DNA of 64,000 nucleotides. Origin: Nevskia sp. GTDB lineage: Bacteria; Pseudomonadota; Gammaproteobacteria; Nevskiales; Nevskiaceae. This document shows positions 28,522-37,407 of the stretch, in pieces; position 1 is the first letter of the stretch; each line of letters begins with the position of its first letter. The notes under the pieces were generated by a model that was not told where the DNA came from, made no database searches, and worked only from the letters and a program-made list of their open reading frames with translations. Both the position numbers and the translations under genes were made by a program. The stretch is from the NCBI GenBank assembly GCA_031291075.1, contig JARLJS010000287.1:1-64000 (forward strand), given 5' to 3'.

Positions 28522-29694
28522 CTAGCCATTCAAAATGTACTTGACCCGATATTCAGCGAAATCCCGCTGCAGCTGCTCCGCGCTCAGGCCGAACTTTTCC
28601 GGTGGGTACTCATGCTTGCCATGGCGCGTCTTCTCGCCCTCGGCCAGCCAGTCCCGCATACGGCCTTCCAGTGCCGCCGACATCGGCAGGCCGAGGAAGG
28701 CGTAGACCTGCCGCGCCACCTCGAGCGGGCGCTGCACCGTGTCCTTGAAGCGGACGTCGAAGAAGCGGTCCGCCGGCAGCTGTTCGCGCAGGTGCATGGT
28801 GTGTTCCAGCGCGCGCTTCATGGTGTCGTTCCAGTCGCGGCCGGCGGTGACGGGGTCGGCGCGGTCGCTGTAGATGCCCCACAGCGTGTGGATGAAGCTG
28901 GCGATGGAGGGGATGCTCTGCACCGGGTCGCGGTGGGTCTGGATCACCTTGGCCTCGGGGAACACGCGTAACAGCGTGTCCATGCGCAGCAGGTGGTGCG
29001 GCGCCTTGAGCACCCAGCGCTCGGCCACGATGCCGCGCTTGCGCTTCTGCCATTGCAGGAACTGCAGCGTTCGCTGCAGGAAGCGGTAGGGCGGGGTCTG
29101 ATCCTGGCGGTCGAGCCAGGCCATGTAGCCGGGCACGTCGGCGTAGGCGTTCAGGCCGCACAGGAAGGAGTGCTCCATCAGCATGAACTCCTCGTCGGCG
29201 AGGTCGGCGTTCATGGGATGGATGGCGTTGAGGTGCGGCATCGCCTTCACCATCAGGTCCACGTCGCCGCGGGCCTTGGCGATGCGCTGGTCCGGGTGCT
29301 CCAGGCTTTCGCCGGTGAACGGCACCGGGTAGTACGACTCCCAGAACGCCATCCAGTAGAAGCGCGGGTCGCAGGCCAGCAGGCGGTGCAGCTTGGTGGT
29401 GCCGGTGCGCGGCAGGCCGACGATCACCACCGGCGGCGCCACCCGTTCCGCGGCGATCTCGGGATGGCGCTTGAAGTAGTCCTCGATGCGCAGGCGGTTG
29501 ACCAGCTGGCCGACGAACTTCTGCCAGAACAGGTAGCGGCCGGTATCGGACAGCTTGGCCTCGCCGTTGAGGGATTCGCACATCCGCGCCAGGCCGCCGC
29601 GGAAGCTGTCGTCGCCGAAGTCGGTCAGGCCCCCGGCCAGCCTGGAGGCTTCCTCCAGCATGCTTTCCGATATGAGGGCGCCCGCAGGGTTCAT
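28522..29694 (-). CDS. Sulfotransferase family protein
   Basis: A 390-residue sulfotransferase with the PAPS 5'-phosphosulfate loop GLPRTGTTKLHRLL (about residues 93-106). A typical 3'-phosphate motif follows in VIQTHRDPVQSIPS. The first 80 residues form a helical lead that is common in the large Sulfotransfer_3-type bacterial enzymes found near steroid and lipid catabolism genes. It would transfer sulfate from PAPS to a hydroxyl group. The acceptor is unknown. ATG 29694 overlaps the DUF1214 stop (ATGA), so these two genes are certainly co-translated. Confidence 0.85.
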   Translation of the reverse strand: MNPAGALISESMLEEASRLAGGLTDFGDDSFRGGLARMCESLNGEAKLSDTGRYLFWQKFVGQLVNRLRIEDYFKRHPEIAAERVAPPVVIVGLPRTGTTKLHRLLACDPRFYWMAFWESYYPVPFTGESLEHPDQRIAKARGDVDLMVKAMPHLNAIHPMNADLADEEFMLMEHSFLCGLNAYADVPGYMAWLDRQDQTPPYRFLQRTLQFLQWQKRKRGIVAERWVLKAPHHLLRMDTLLRVFPEAKVIQTHRDPVQSIPSIASFIHTLWGIYSDRADPVTAGRDWNDTMKRALEHTMHLREQLPADRFFDVRFKDTVQRPLEVARQVYAFLGLPMSAALEGRMRDWLAEGEKTRHGKHEYPPEKFGLSAEQLQRDFAEYRVKYILNG

Positions 29695-30809
29695 GCCTTG
29701 ATCTCCCGCGCCAGTTCCGAATGCTTGACGACGCGTGTGGTGGGGTGGATGTGCTCGGTGGCGCCGACCCAGCGGAAGCAGAAGGTGCCGAGCGCGTGGC
29801 CGGCCGTCTCCAGCCAGTTGGGATGGCCCGGATCGGTGTGCGCCAGCACCATCGTCACGCCGCCATCGGGGTCGGGCCTGGCGCTGTGGATGTTGTGGCA
29901 GATGCGGTGGTAGCGGTAGTCGAGCGATTCCATCCACCAGTTGTTGATCTGCAGGTTCCAGAAGCGGCACTGCGGGATGCGCGCCACGTGGACCACCAGC
30001 GCCTCGTCCGGCGCCAGCGACCAGTAGGAGTGGTAGTAGAAAATGTTGGGGTCGCCACCCGCGCGCTGGCACAGGGCCTGGTCCGCCGGGGGCAGCTGGT
30101 TGGGATGCTGCAGGTAGCTCTGCGCCCAGTCGGCGAACACGCGGGCGGTGCCTTCGACGAAGCCGGCGGCGTTGCGCAGGCCCGCCTGCAGCCGCTGCGC
30201 CGACAGCGGTTCCGGCCTGGCCCCGGCGCCGGCACGGCTGATCTGCAGTTGCGCCGGCCGCTCGCTGGCGCGGTCCTTGAAGGTCTGGCGCACGATCACC
30301 GCGTTGCTCTCCGGCTCGATGCGCACCCAGTTGCCGGGCTGCTCATGGGCGCTCAGGCGGACCTCCAGATGGCCTTCGGCATCGGTCTGCAGCCGGGCGG
30401 AGTCGATGAAGCCGGTCTGCTCCATGCGGCCGTTGGTTTCGTAGCCGCCCTTCTGGGTGCCGATGCTGAGGTAGGACGCCGTGCCGCGCTGGCCGCGGAT
30501 TACATATTCGTTGCGCCCGTTGATGCGGGCGAACAGGTAACGGTTGTCCGGGTTGTCGGCGCCGATCTTGCCGGTCTCGTGCGAAGGCAGGAAGAAGCCG
30601 GGGAAGTCGGGATCGGCGAACTCGAGGTGCATCTCCAGGCCGATACGCAGCAGCCGGGTGAGATAGCGGAAGCCCTCGGCGCGGTCCAGCGGATCGGCCG
30701 GCCCCTCGGGCCGCAGCACCTGCCGGCCGGCGCGCTTGAGCGTGTCGCAGAACTCTTCCCAGGCGCGGCCGCTGACGACGTCGGCATCGGAGCCCTGTTG
30801 CGGCTGCAT
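29691..30809 (-). CDS. DUF1214 domain-containing protein
   Basis: A 372-residue protein with a C-terminal DUF1214 region (PQCRFWNLQINNWWMESLDY, HPNWLETAGHALGTFCFRWV). The N-terminal half has the related DUF1254-like character (NPDNRYLFARINGRNEY). No signal peptide is visible, so it is probably cytoplasmic, unlike many DUF1254/1214 proteins. The biochemical role is unknown. It often neighbours sulfotransferases and steroid or lipid genes in gammaproteobacteria and actinobacteria (from memory). It is the first gene of the DUF1214/sulfotransferase/SDR operon. Confidence 0.8.
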   Translation of the reverse strand: MQPQQGSDADVVSGRAWEEFCDTLKRAGRQVLRPEGPADPLDRAEGFRYLTRLLRIGLEMHLEFADPDFPGFFLPSHETGKIGADNPDNRYLFARINGRNEYVIRGQRGTASYLSIGTQKGGYETNGRMEQTGFIDSARLQTDAEGHLEVRLSAHEQPGNWVRIEPESNAVIVRQTFKDRASERPAQLQISRAGAGARPEPLSAQRLQAGLRNAAGFVEGTARVFADWAQSYLQHPNQLPPADQALCQRAGGDPNIFYYHSYWSLAPDEALVVHVARIPQCRFWNLQINNWWMESLDYRYHRICHNIHSARPDPDGGVTMVLAHTDPGHPNWLETAGHALGTFCFRWVGATEHIHPTTRVVKHSELAREIKA

Positions 30810-30918
30810 GGCGGTGTCCTCCAGGCTGGGTCTGTTGTTATTTGAACGCGTAGGCTAGCCCGCCCCGGCGGCGGGATACGTCATCTGTTCGGACTAAGGT
30901 GCGGGTGGGTCCGGGTGC

Positions 30919-31872
30919 TCAGGCCCGGCCCGTCACCCACGAGCGCAGCGCGCGGACGCGTTCGAGTAGGCGGCTGCCGGCGGAAGCCAGCGGCGGTTCC
31001 GGCGGCCGGGTCACCTCGTAGCGGCGGTGCAGCTCCGGCTGGTGCGCCAGGCGCTCGTGCTGCTTGAGCGCGGAGTGGACCATGATCTTGCAGGTGTTGT
31101 CGACGATCGGCTTGGTGATGAAGCGGTAGATCTGGCCCTGGTTGATCAGCTCGATGGCGGCGCCGGCGTCGGCGCGCTCGGTGAGGATCACCGACACCAG
31201 CTCCGGCTGGTGCTGCTTGAGCGTGCCGATCAGGCTCACCACCGGCTGCTCCTGTACGCGGGTGTTGGAGATCACCACGCCGATGCGCTGTCGCTCGAGC
31301 TGGCCGACGGCCTCGTCCAGGCTGGCCGCGCCGAACACGCGGCAGTCCGTGCCGAGGATCGCCTGGATGCGCGGCGGCAGGCGCGGGTCGTCGTCCATCA
31401 CCAGCACTCCGGCCGAGACGATAGCCGGCCGCTGCGCCTCGGCAGCCACGGCCGGCTTCGCCGGCACGGCGGCGGCGTGGGCGGCGGCCACCGCCCGCGC
31501 CAGGGTGGCGCTGAGATCCTGGTTGGACCAGGGCTTGTTGACGAAGCGGAAGATCTCGCCTTCGTTGATCGAGCCGATGATGGCGTTGAGGTCGGAGTAG
31601 CCGGTGAGCAGCACGCGCATGGCGCCGGGGGCCAGCTCGCGCGCGGCGCGCAGCAGCTCGATGCCGCTCATGCCCGGCATGCGCTGGTCGCTGACGATCA
31701 CATCCACCGGGTGCTGCCGCAGCAGCTCCAGCGCCGGCGCGCCCCCGTCCGCGAAGTGCAGCTCGTACTGGCCGCGGAACAACATGCGCATGGTGGTGAG
31801 CACCCGCGGCTCGTCGTCGACGAACAGCACGCGCCCCCTCACCGCGCCGGACTCGACGACGGCGGCGCTCAT
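30919..31872 (-). CDS. Response regulator with two receiver domains, the second degenerate
   Basis: A 317-residue protein with two receiver domains and no DNA-binding or enzymatic output domain. REC1 (residues about 13-130) has VDDE, phospho-acceptor Asp62 in VSDQRMPGMSG and the conserved T/K positions (LLTGYSD, VNKPWS). REC2 (about 155-275) keeps the acidic DDD pocket but has Asn at the acceptor position (VVISNTRV), so it probably cannot be phosphorylated. Both resemble RpfG/HDc-type regulators that lost their output. The start overlaps the histidine kinase stop (TGATG), so the two form a two-component pair. Confidence 0.85.
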   Translation of the reverse strand: MSAAVVESGAVRGRVLFVDDEPRVLTTMRMLFRGQYELHFADGGAPALELLRQHPVDVIVSDQRMPGMSGIELLRAARELAPGAMRVLLTGYSDLNAIIGSINEGEIFRFVNKPWSNQDLSATLARAVAAAHAAAVPAKPAVAAEAQRPAIVSAGVLVMDDDPRLPPRIQAILGTDCRVFGAASLDEAVGQLERQRIGVVISNTRVQEQPVVSLIGTLKQHQPELVSVILTERADAGAAIELINQGQIYRFITKPIVDNTCKIMVHSALKQHERLAHQPELHRRYEVTRPPEPPLASAGSRLLERVRALRSWVTGRA

Positions 31873-33695
31873 CAGGCCGCCACGGCCGTGAGGGCCGCCT
31901 CCACCGTCGGTTCGGCCGGCGCCGCCCGCGCTTGCCGCGCCGGCAGCCACAAGGCGAATTCGCTGCCCTTGCCCGGGCTGGAGCGGACCTCGATCCGGCC
32001 GCCGTGCTCGGCGACGATGCGGTACACGATCGACAGCCCCAGGCCGGTGCCCTTGCCGACCGGCTTGGTGGTGAAGAAGGGCTCGAACACGCGGCTGCGC
32101 ACGTCCTCGCTCATGCCGCAGCCGGTATCGAGCACGCGCACCGCCACGCCGCCGTCGGCGGCGAGGGTGTGGACATAGATCCTGCCGTTGCCCTCGATGG
32201 CCTGGGCGGCGTTGGTGAACAGGTTTAGGAATACCTGGTTGAGCTGCGACGGCGAGCACTCGATCTGTGGCAGGGTACCGTACTGCTTCACCACCTCGAC
32301 GCGGTGCTTGAGCTGGTTCTGGCAGATCTTGAGGGCCGAGTCGATGCCGTCGTTGAGGTCGAACAGGTCGGTGCGCGAGCGGTCCACGCGCGAGAAGTCC
32401 TTCAGGCTCGACACCAGCTCGGCGATCTGGTTGAGGCCGTGATCGGCGTCCTGCAGCAGGCTGTGCAGGTCCGCCATCAGTTCCGCCGGGTCATCGCTGC
32501 CGCGCCGGGCCTCGGCCTGGGCCAGCGCGGCGGCCACCGCCTCGTCGCTGCTGTCGGGTGCGGTCAGCAGGCGCAGCGCGCGGTCCTGCGCGGCGCACAG
32601 CTCGCCCAGCCGTCCCAGCGAATCGCGCACGATCTCGGCATTGCTGCGGGCATAGCCGAGCGGGGTGTTGATCTCGTGCGCCACGCCGGCCACCAGTTGG
32701 CCGAGCGAGGCCATTTTTTCCGATTGCACCAGCTGGGCCTGCGAATCGCGCAGGTCGCGCAGGGCGGCGCTCAGGTCATGGGTACGGGTTTCGACCTGGG
32801 CTTCCAGCGTGCTGTTGGCGCGGAGCAGGTCGGCGTTGGCGCGGTCCAGTGCGCGGTAGCTGCCGCGCAGGCGCAGGCCCAGCCAGCCCAGGACCAGCAG
32901 CAGAGAGGCGGCGTAGACCGCCAGTGCCAGCCGGTAGCGCGCCACGATCGCCTGCTGGCCGGCATACCAGGCCGAGTAGGCCTGCTCCACGGCCTGCAGC
33001 TGCGGGCCGGTGGGGCGATCGAGGAAGTCGCGCAGCCTGTCCACCAGCTCGTCCTTGTCGACGATGACGTCGGCGCAGCCGGCATGCAGCCGTTGCAGCG
33101 CATCCTTGAATGCCGCCGGCTGGCCGGCGAGCCGGTCGAGCAGCATCTCCACGTCCTTCTGGTTGGACGGGGAGGGCGTGACGCTGAAGGTCACGATCTG
33201 GGTCTTGAGCTGCTCGCCCAGGTCACCCACGTTGTCGCGCACCTCCGGCGTGGCCGCCGCCACCAGCGCCGCGACCTGGCCGGGCACCGAATTGGCGCTG
33301 TTGACCAGGCGCTGGTTGAGGACGGTGGTGCGGGCTTCGATGTCGAAGTCCAGCTCGAACTTGTCCTGGATGGTGTCGAGGAAGCGGTTCGTCGCCAGGT
33401 CGAGCGCCGGGTCGAGGCCGTGCAGAGACTGCGGTCCCTTGTCGATCGCGTCGAGGGCGTCGCCGAGCTGGCGGGTGATGCGGACGCGTTCGTCGCCCTC
33501 GGCCATCAGGGTGGCGACTCGCGCCTGGGTCAGCACCCGGTTGAGCTGCACGTCGAGGTTGTTGATGGCGCGCAGGTTGGCCAGGCGTTCGAGGTGAAGC
33601 TTGCTGTCCGCGCTTTGCGTCATGCGTGCGAGGAACAGCAGCACGCCTATCGCCACGCCGGCCAGCATGGCCGGCAGCAACCATCGCAGCTTCAT
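31872..33695 (-). CDS. Membrane histidine kinase with DAHL-like periplasmic sensor
   Basis: A 607-residue kinase. TM1 is at about residues 5-25 and TM2 at about 255-278 (LALAVYAASLLLVLGWLGL). The roughly 230-residue helical periplasmic domain between them resembles DAHL/NIT-type helical sensors. A coiled coil leads to the H-box VAGVAHEINTPLGYAR, then the N-box region, G1 DTGCGMSED and G2 GKGTGLGLSIVYR. The large insert between H-box and ATPase is Ala-rich. ATG 33695 has GGAGGAG upstream. The ATG-like start at 33818 would only add antisense-like residues. The partner is the double-receiver protein downstream. The stimulus is unknown. Confidence 0.88.
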   Translation of the reverse strand: MKLRWLLPAMLAGVAIGVLLFLARMTQSADSKLHLERLANLRAINNLDVQLNRVLTQARVATLMAEGDERVRITRQLGDALDAIDKGPQSLHGLDPALDLATNRFLDTIQDKFELDFDIEARTTVLNQRLVNSANSVPGQVAALVAAATPEVRDNVGDLGEQLKTQIVTFSVTPSPSNQKDVEMLLDRLAGQPAAFKDALQRLHAGCADVIVDKDELVDRLRDFLDRPTGPQLQAVEQAYSAWYAGQQAIVARYRLALAVYAASLLLVLGWLGLRLRGSYRALDRANADLLRANSTLEAQVETRTHDLSAALRDLRDSQAQLVQSEKMASLGQLVAGVAHEINTPLGYARSNAEIVRDSLGRLGELCAAQDRALRLLTAPDSSDEAVAAALAQAEARRGSDDPAELMADLHSLLQDADHGLNQIAELVSSLKDFSRVDRSRTDLFDLNDGIDSALKICQNQLKHRVEVVKQYGTLPQIECSPSQLNQVFLNLFTNAAQAIEGNGRIYVHTLAADGGVAVRVLDTGCGMSEDVRSRVFEPFFTTKPVGKGTGLGLSIVYRIVAEHGGRIEVRSSPGKGSEFALWLPARQARAAPAEPTVEAALTAVAA

Positions 33696-33845
33696 CGTCT
33701 CCTCCCTGACCCGCAGCGTGCGGCCCACGTGCGGTGTGCCGCCTTCCTTGGCCGGTTGGGGTGGCGCCGTCCCTGACGGCTGCCCCCGGCTGGATTGGCG
33801 GCCGTTACCGGTCGCCAACCGATTGTTCTATTTGGACATTAAATA

Positions 33846-33863
33846 TGCCAGATGACTCTGGCA
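33846..33863. promoter_or_regulatory. Short inverted repeat in AT-rich gap upstream of the kinase gene
   Basis: TGCCAGA (33846-33852) and TCTGGCA (33857-33863) form a perfect 7-bp palindrome in an AT-rich stretch (33825-33895). The gap separates the hemerythrin stop from the histidine kinase start; both genes are on the minus strand. It could be an operator of the kinase operon or a weak terminator of hemerythrin. The sequence does not decide. Confidence 0.35.
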
Positions 33864-33904
33864 TCATCTGTTTGCAGTATTTTGACACAGACCGCTTCGG
33901 CCGA

Positions 33905-34312
33905 TCAGGCGGCGAGCAGGGTCTGCACGTATGGCCGGTACTGGGTGTCCTGATCCTTGATGTGCGCGGTCAGCGAGTGGCCCAGGAACTGGCGGATGGA
34001 CTCCTCCACGCCAAACACTCCGTTGCGCAGCTCCAGCAGCAGGATGGTGATACGGGCCAGCAACTGCTGGTGGGCGCGGCGGTGGCTGGCCAGGTCGGGA
34101 TAGTTGCAGGCCGCCATCAACGCTTCCTCCTCGCGGAAGTGGTCGCGGGCATAGTCCGCTACCTCCTCGAGAACCTCCACCAGTTCCCTCTGCGGGGCGT
34201 TACGGCACAGTGCCTGCGTGTAGCATCCGGCTACCGCAAGCAGCCAACGATGCTGCCGGTTCATCCAGTCGTCGCCGACATCCATTTCCGCTGACCAGTT
34301 CGACAAGACCAT
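33905..34312 (-). CDS. Bacteriohemerythrin-type oxygen-binding protein
   Basis: A 135-residue single-domain hemerythrin. The diiron ligands can be placed as His21 (RQHRWL), His58 and Glu62 (HFREEEAL), His77 and His81 (SHRRAH), and His117 and Asp122 (AHIKDQD). This is the full hemerythrin set. ATG 34312 is preferred over 34330 because GGAGGGGG lies 8 bases upstream. It binds O2 reversibly and may store, deliver or sense oxygen for oxygenases. An FNR/Anr-like box lies 58 bp upstream of the start, fitting oxygen-dependent expression. It stands alone, 157 bp downstream of the aldolase operon. Confidence 0.88.
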   Translation of the reverse strand: MVLSNWSAEMDVGDDWMNRQHRWLLAVAGCYTQALCRNAPQRELVEVLEEVADYARDHFREEEALMAACNYPDLASHRRAHQQLLARITILLLELRNGVFGVEESIRQFLGHSLTAHIKDQDTQYRPYVQTLLAA

Positions 34313-34369
34313 CGCCGGTGCCCCCTCCATATTCTGTGGAGAGGATGCCGGCGCGTTGTACCCGGCGCA

Positions 34370-34383
34370 TTGATCTGGATCAG
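34370..34383. promoter_or_regulatory. FNR/Anr-like box upstream of hemerythrin
   Basis: TTGATCTGGATCAG matches the FNR/Anr consensus TTGAT-N4-ATCAA with one mismatch. Read toward the hemerythrin gene, a site centred at -41.5 would put the transcription start near 34335, about 23 bases before the ATG. The matching -10 (CATCCT) is weak, as is usual for activator-dependent promoters. Functional context (oxygen-binding protein) supports it, but it remains a motif match. Confidence 0.45.
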
Positions 34384-34434
34384 TCGGGAGCAGGTATCAG
34401 GAGGACAGCCACCGGCTGTCGAGGCGGTGGTGGT

Positions 34435-34460
34435 GGGGAGCGGGCAGACCACCGCTCCCC
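34435..34460. terminator. Hairpin downstream of the aldolase gene
   Basis: GGGGAGCG (34435-34442) and CGCTCCCC (34453-34460) form a perfect 8-bp GC stem with a 10-base loop, starting 11 bases after the aldolase stop codon. There is no T-run. It is a plausible end of the meta-cleavage operon. Confidence 0.4.
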
Positions 34461-34471
34461 GCGCGGGCTGG

Positions 34472-35521
34472 TCAGGTGGCGGGGTGCGCCGCGGCGGCTT
34501 CCTTGCGTTCCCGCGCCATGGTCAGGGCGGTGTCCTCGATCATGTCCTCCTGGCCGCCCACCATCCTGCGCCGGCCAAGCTCCAGCAGGATCTCGCGGGC
34601 CGGCACGCCATAACGTTTCTCCGCGCGCTGGGCGAACAGCAGGAACGAGGAGTACACGCCGGCATAGCCAAGGGTGAGGGCGTTGCGGTCGATGCGGATG
34701 GGGAAGTCCAGGATCGGCTGGATCAGGTCCTCGGCGACGTCGGAGACCTTGAACACGTCCACGCCGGTCTCGATGCCCATGCGGTTGCACACCGCCACGA
34801 ACACTTCCGTCGGCGTGTTGCCCGCGCCGGCGCCGAGGCCGCCGCAGGCGCCGTCGATGCGGCGGGCGCCGGCCTCGACCGCGGCGATGGAGTTGGCCAC
34901 GCCCATGGAGAGATTATGGTGGCCGTGGAAGCCGATCTCGGTTTCCGGCTTGAGCTTCTCGCGCAGCAGGGCAATGCGGGCGGTGACGTCGTGCGGCAGC
35001 ATGTAGCCGGCGGAGTCGGTGACGTAGAGGCAGTTGGCGCCGTAGCTTTCCATCAGCAGCGCCTGCTCCAGGATCTTGGCCGGCTCCACCATGTGCGCCA
35101 TCATCAGGAAGCCTACGGTATCCAGCCCCATCTTGCGCGACTGCGAGATGTGCTGCTCGGAGACGTCGGCTTCGGTGCAATGGGTGGCCACACGGATGGT
35201 GTGCACGCCGCAGTCCGCCGCCATCTTCAGGTGGTCGACGGTGCCGATGCCCGGCAGCAGCAGCGCCGACACCTTGGCCTGCTTCAGCTCCGGGATCACC
35301 GCGCGCAGGTACTCCTCGTCGCTGGCGGCGGGGAAGCCGTAGTTGACCGAGGCGCCGCCCAGGCCGTCGCCGTGGGTGACCTCGATCAGCGGCACGCCGG
35401 CTTGGTCGAGGCCGCGCGCGATGGTGCGCATCTGCTCGATCGTGATCTGGTGGCGCTTGGGGTGCATGCCGTCGCGCAGCGACATGTCGTGCACTTTGAT
35501 CTTGATGCCTTGCAGATTCAT
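34472..35521 (-). CDS. dmpG: 4-hydroxy-2-oxovalerate aldolase
   Basis: A 349-residue HMGL-like TIM-barrel aldolase of the DmpG/BphI family (typical length about 345). The metal/substrate residues Arg16-Asp17 (MSLRDGMH), His199 and His201 (GFHGHHNL) are present, along with the [14 protein letters not shown] loop and the C-terminal communication domain. It splits 4-hydroxy-2-oxo acids into pyruvate and an aldehyde. The aldehyde is channelled to the acetaldehyde dehydrogenase encoded upstream in the same operon. The two genes are unusually separated by 157 bp carrying repeat copy 2. Confidence 0.94.
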   Translation of the reverse strand: MNLQGIKIKVHDMSLRDGMHPKRHQITIEQMRTIARGLDQAGVPLIEVTHGDGLGGASVNYGFPAASDEEYLRAVIPELKQAKVSALLLPGIGTVDHLKMAADCGVHTIRVATHCTEADVSEQHISQSRKMGLDTVGFLMMAHMVEPAKILEQALLMESYGANCLYVTDSAGYMLPHDVTARIALLREKLKPETEIGFHGHHNLSMGVANSIAAVEAGARRIDGACGGLGAGAGNTPTEVFVAVCNRMGIETGVDVFKVSDVAEDLIQPILDFPIRIDRNALTLGYAGVYSSFLLFAQRAEKRYGVPAREILLELGRRRMVGGQEDMIEDTALTMARERKEAAAAHPAT

Positions 35522-35580
35522 GGTGTCTCTCCGTTCATCCCCTCTCTCGCAAGGGACGTTGGAACTCAAAAAAGCAGGAC

Positions 35581-35661
35581 AGTCCGCGAATGAACGCAAA
35601 TAAAAGCAAATGAACAGCCGCCATGGTTTTATTTGCGTCCATTTGCGTTCATTTGCGGACT
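35581..35661. repeat. AT-rich 3x10-bp inverted repeat element, copy 2
   Basis: The same design as 4804-4883. The left arm (from 35583) is TCCGCGAATG, AACGCAAATA, AAAGCAAATG. The right arm, read on the other strand from 35659, is TCCGCAAATG, AACGCAAATG, GACGCAAATA. The loop is 17 bp and outer AGTCC/GGACT bases extend the pairing. It lies inside an operon, between the acetaldehyde dehydrogenase stop and the aldolase start. Confidence 0.85.
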
Positions 35662-35678
35662 GTTTCGAGGTTCACTTC

Positions 35679-36590
35679 CTATGCCGCCACCGGCTCCAGC
35701 GTCAACCGGCCGGACAGCATCTCTTCGGCGAACATCTCGGCGGTGCGGGTGGCGGCCGCGGTCATGATGTCCAGGTTGCCGGCGTACTTGGGCAGGAAGT
35801 CGCCCAGGCCTTCCACTTCGATGAAGGTGGTGACGCGGTTGCCGTCGAATACCGGGCCGTTCTTGAGGCGGTAGCCCGGTACGTATTTCTGCACCTCGGC
35901 GATCATCTCGTGCACCGATTTCTCGATCTCGGCCTGACGCGGCGCATCGGCGGTGAGGCAATGGATGGTGTCGCGCATGATCAGCGACGGCTCGGCCGGA
36001 TTGATGACGATGATCGCCTTGCCCTGGTCGGCGCCACCGATCAAGGCCACCGCGCCGGCGGTGGTGCGGGTGAACTCGTCGATGTTCTTGCGCGTGCCCG
36101 GGCCGACCGACTTGGAGGCGACGGTGGCGACGATCTCGGCGTACTTCACCTTCTGTACCCGCGATACCGCGTACACCATCGGAATGGTGGCCTGGCCGCC
36201 GCAGGTGACCATGTTGACGTTCATCTCGCGCTTGCCGGCGTGGTCCTTGAGATTGATCGGCGGCACGCAGTAGGGGCCGATCGCCGCCGGGGTGAGGTCG
36301 ATCATCATCACGCCGAGGCGGTTCAGTTTGTCCGAGTTTTCCTTGTGGACGTAGGCCGAGGTGGCGTCGAACGCGATCTGCACGCCGTCCGTCTTGACGT
36401 GCGGCAGCAAGCCGTCGACGCCCTGGTCGGTGGTCTTGAGGCCGAATTCGCGGGCGCGGGCGAGGCCCTCGCTGGTGGGGTCGACGCCGACCATCCACAC
36501 CGGCTCCAGCACCTTGCTGCGGCGCAGCTTGTACAACAGGTCGGTACCGATGTTGCCGGGACCGATGATGGCGCACTTGATCTTTTTCAT
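35679..36590 (-). CDS. dmpF: Acetaldehyde dehydrogenase (acylating)
   Basis: A 303-residue CoA-acylating aldehyde dehydrogenase of the DmpF/BphJ family. It has the N-terminal Rossmann motif [11 protein letters not shown], the catalytic Cys130 in VTCGGQAT and the dimerisation/aldolase contact region [15 protein letters not shown]. It oxidises acetaldehyde or propionaldehyde to the acyl-CoA using NAD+ and normally forms a channelling complex with the aldolase. If the operon serves steroid catabolism the product would be propionyl-CoA, consistent with prpE-type metabolism nearby, but the sequence cannot distinguish. It starts 10 bases after the hydratase stop. Confidence 0.94.
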   Translation of the reverse strand: MKKIKCAIIGPGNIGTDLLYKLRRSKVLEPVWMVGVDPTSEGLARAREFGLKTTDQGVDGLLPHVKTDGVQIAFDATSAYVHKENSDKLNRLGVMMIDLTPAAIGPYCVPPINLKDHAGKREMNVNMVTCGGQATIPMVYAVSRVQKVKYAEIVATVASKSVGPGTRKNIDEFTRTTAGAVALIGGADQGKAIIVINPAEPSLIMRDTIHCLTADAPRQAEIEKSVHEMIAEVQKYVPGYRLKNGPVFDGNRVTTFIEVEGLGDFLPKYAGNLDIMTAAATRTAEMFAEEMLSGRLTLEPVAA

Positions 36591-36600
36591 AGGGGTCTAC

Positions 36601-37395
36601 TCAAGCTTCAAACGAAATCGAGGCCTCGCCGATGCCGGCCAGGCTCATCTCGAAACGGTCGCCGGCGACGGCGGGGAGCAGCGGCGCCAGCGAGCCCGAC
36701 AGGATGATCTCGCCGGCGAGGAAGGGGATGCCGAAGCGGCCCAGGGTGTTGGCGAGCCAGGCCACCGCCGTGGCCGGATGGCCCTGCACCGCGGCGCCGG
36801 TACCGCTGGCGGCATGCTGGCCGTTCTTGCGGATGTCCATCTTCACCGCCGCCAGGTCGAGCGTACGGGGCGGCACGCGTGCCGCCCCGAGCACGAACAC
36901 GCCGCAGGTGGCATTGTCCGCCACCGTGTCCTGGATGCGGATCTTCCAGTCGCGGATGCGCGAATCGACGATCTCGAAGCATGGGCAGACGTAGTCGGTG
37001 GCGTCCAGCACCTGCTCCTCGGTCACGCCGGGGCCGCGCAGGTCCTTCTTGAGCACGAAGGCGATCTCGCCCTCGGCGCGCGGCTGGATCAGGCGGGTGC
37101 GCGCCAGGCCGACGCTGCTGCCGTCGGGCACCTGCATGACGTCGAGCAGGAAGCCGAAGTCGGGCTGATGCACGCCCAGCATGTCCTGCACCGGTTTGCT
37201 GGTGACGCCGATCTTCTTGCCGATGATGCGTTCGCCCTCGGCCTCGCGTCGCTTGAGCAGGCGCAGCGAGACCTGGTAGGCGTCGTCGATGTCGATTCCC
37301 GGCTCACGCGTGGTGAGCGGGTCCAGCATGTAGCGTCCGCGCAGGGCGGCGAACAACTCGTCGCCCAGCGCCTCGATGCGGTTGCGTTCCAGCAT
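36601..37395 (-). CDS. dmpE: 2-keto-4-pentenoate hydratase (2-hydroxypenta-2,4-dienoate hydratase)
   Basis: A 264-residue member of the FAH-like hydratase family (DmpE/MhpD/BphH). It has GKKIGVTSKPVQ, the metal-binding RAEGEIAFVL and the acidic CPCFEIVDSRI motif, with a typical GHPATAVAWLAN segment near the end. It hydrates 2-hydroxy-2,4-dienoates to 4-hydroxy-2-oxo acids for the aldolase. It starts 12 bases after the hydrolase stop and ends 10 bases before the dehydrogenase start, so all are one operon with the order of the chemical steps. Confidence 0.93.
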   Translation of the reverse strand: MLERNRIEALGDELFAALRGRYMLDPLTTREPGIDIDDAYQVSLRLLKRREAEGERIIGKKIGVTSKPVQDMLGVHQPDFGFLLDVMQVPDGSSVGLARTRLIQPRAEGEIAFVLKKDLRGPGVTEEQVLDATDYVCPCFEIVDSRIRDWKIRIQDTVADNATCGVFVLGAARVPPRTLDLAAVKMDIRKNGQHAASGTGAAVQGHPATAVAWLANTLGRFGIPFLAGEIILSGSLAPLLPAVAGDRFEMSLAGIGEASISFEA

Positions 37396-37407
37396 GGTGG
37401 ACAGACC

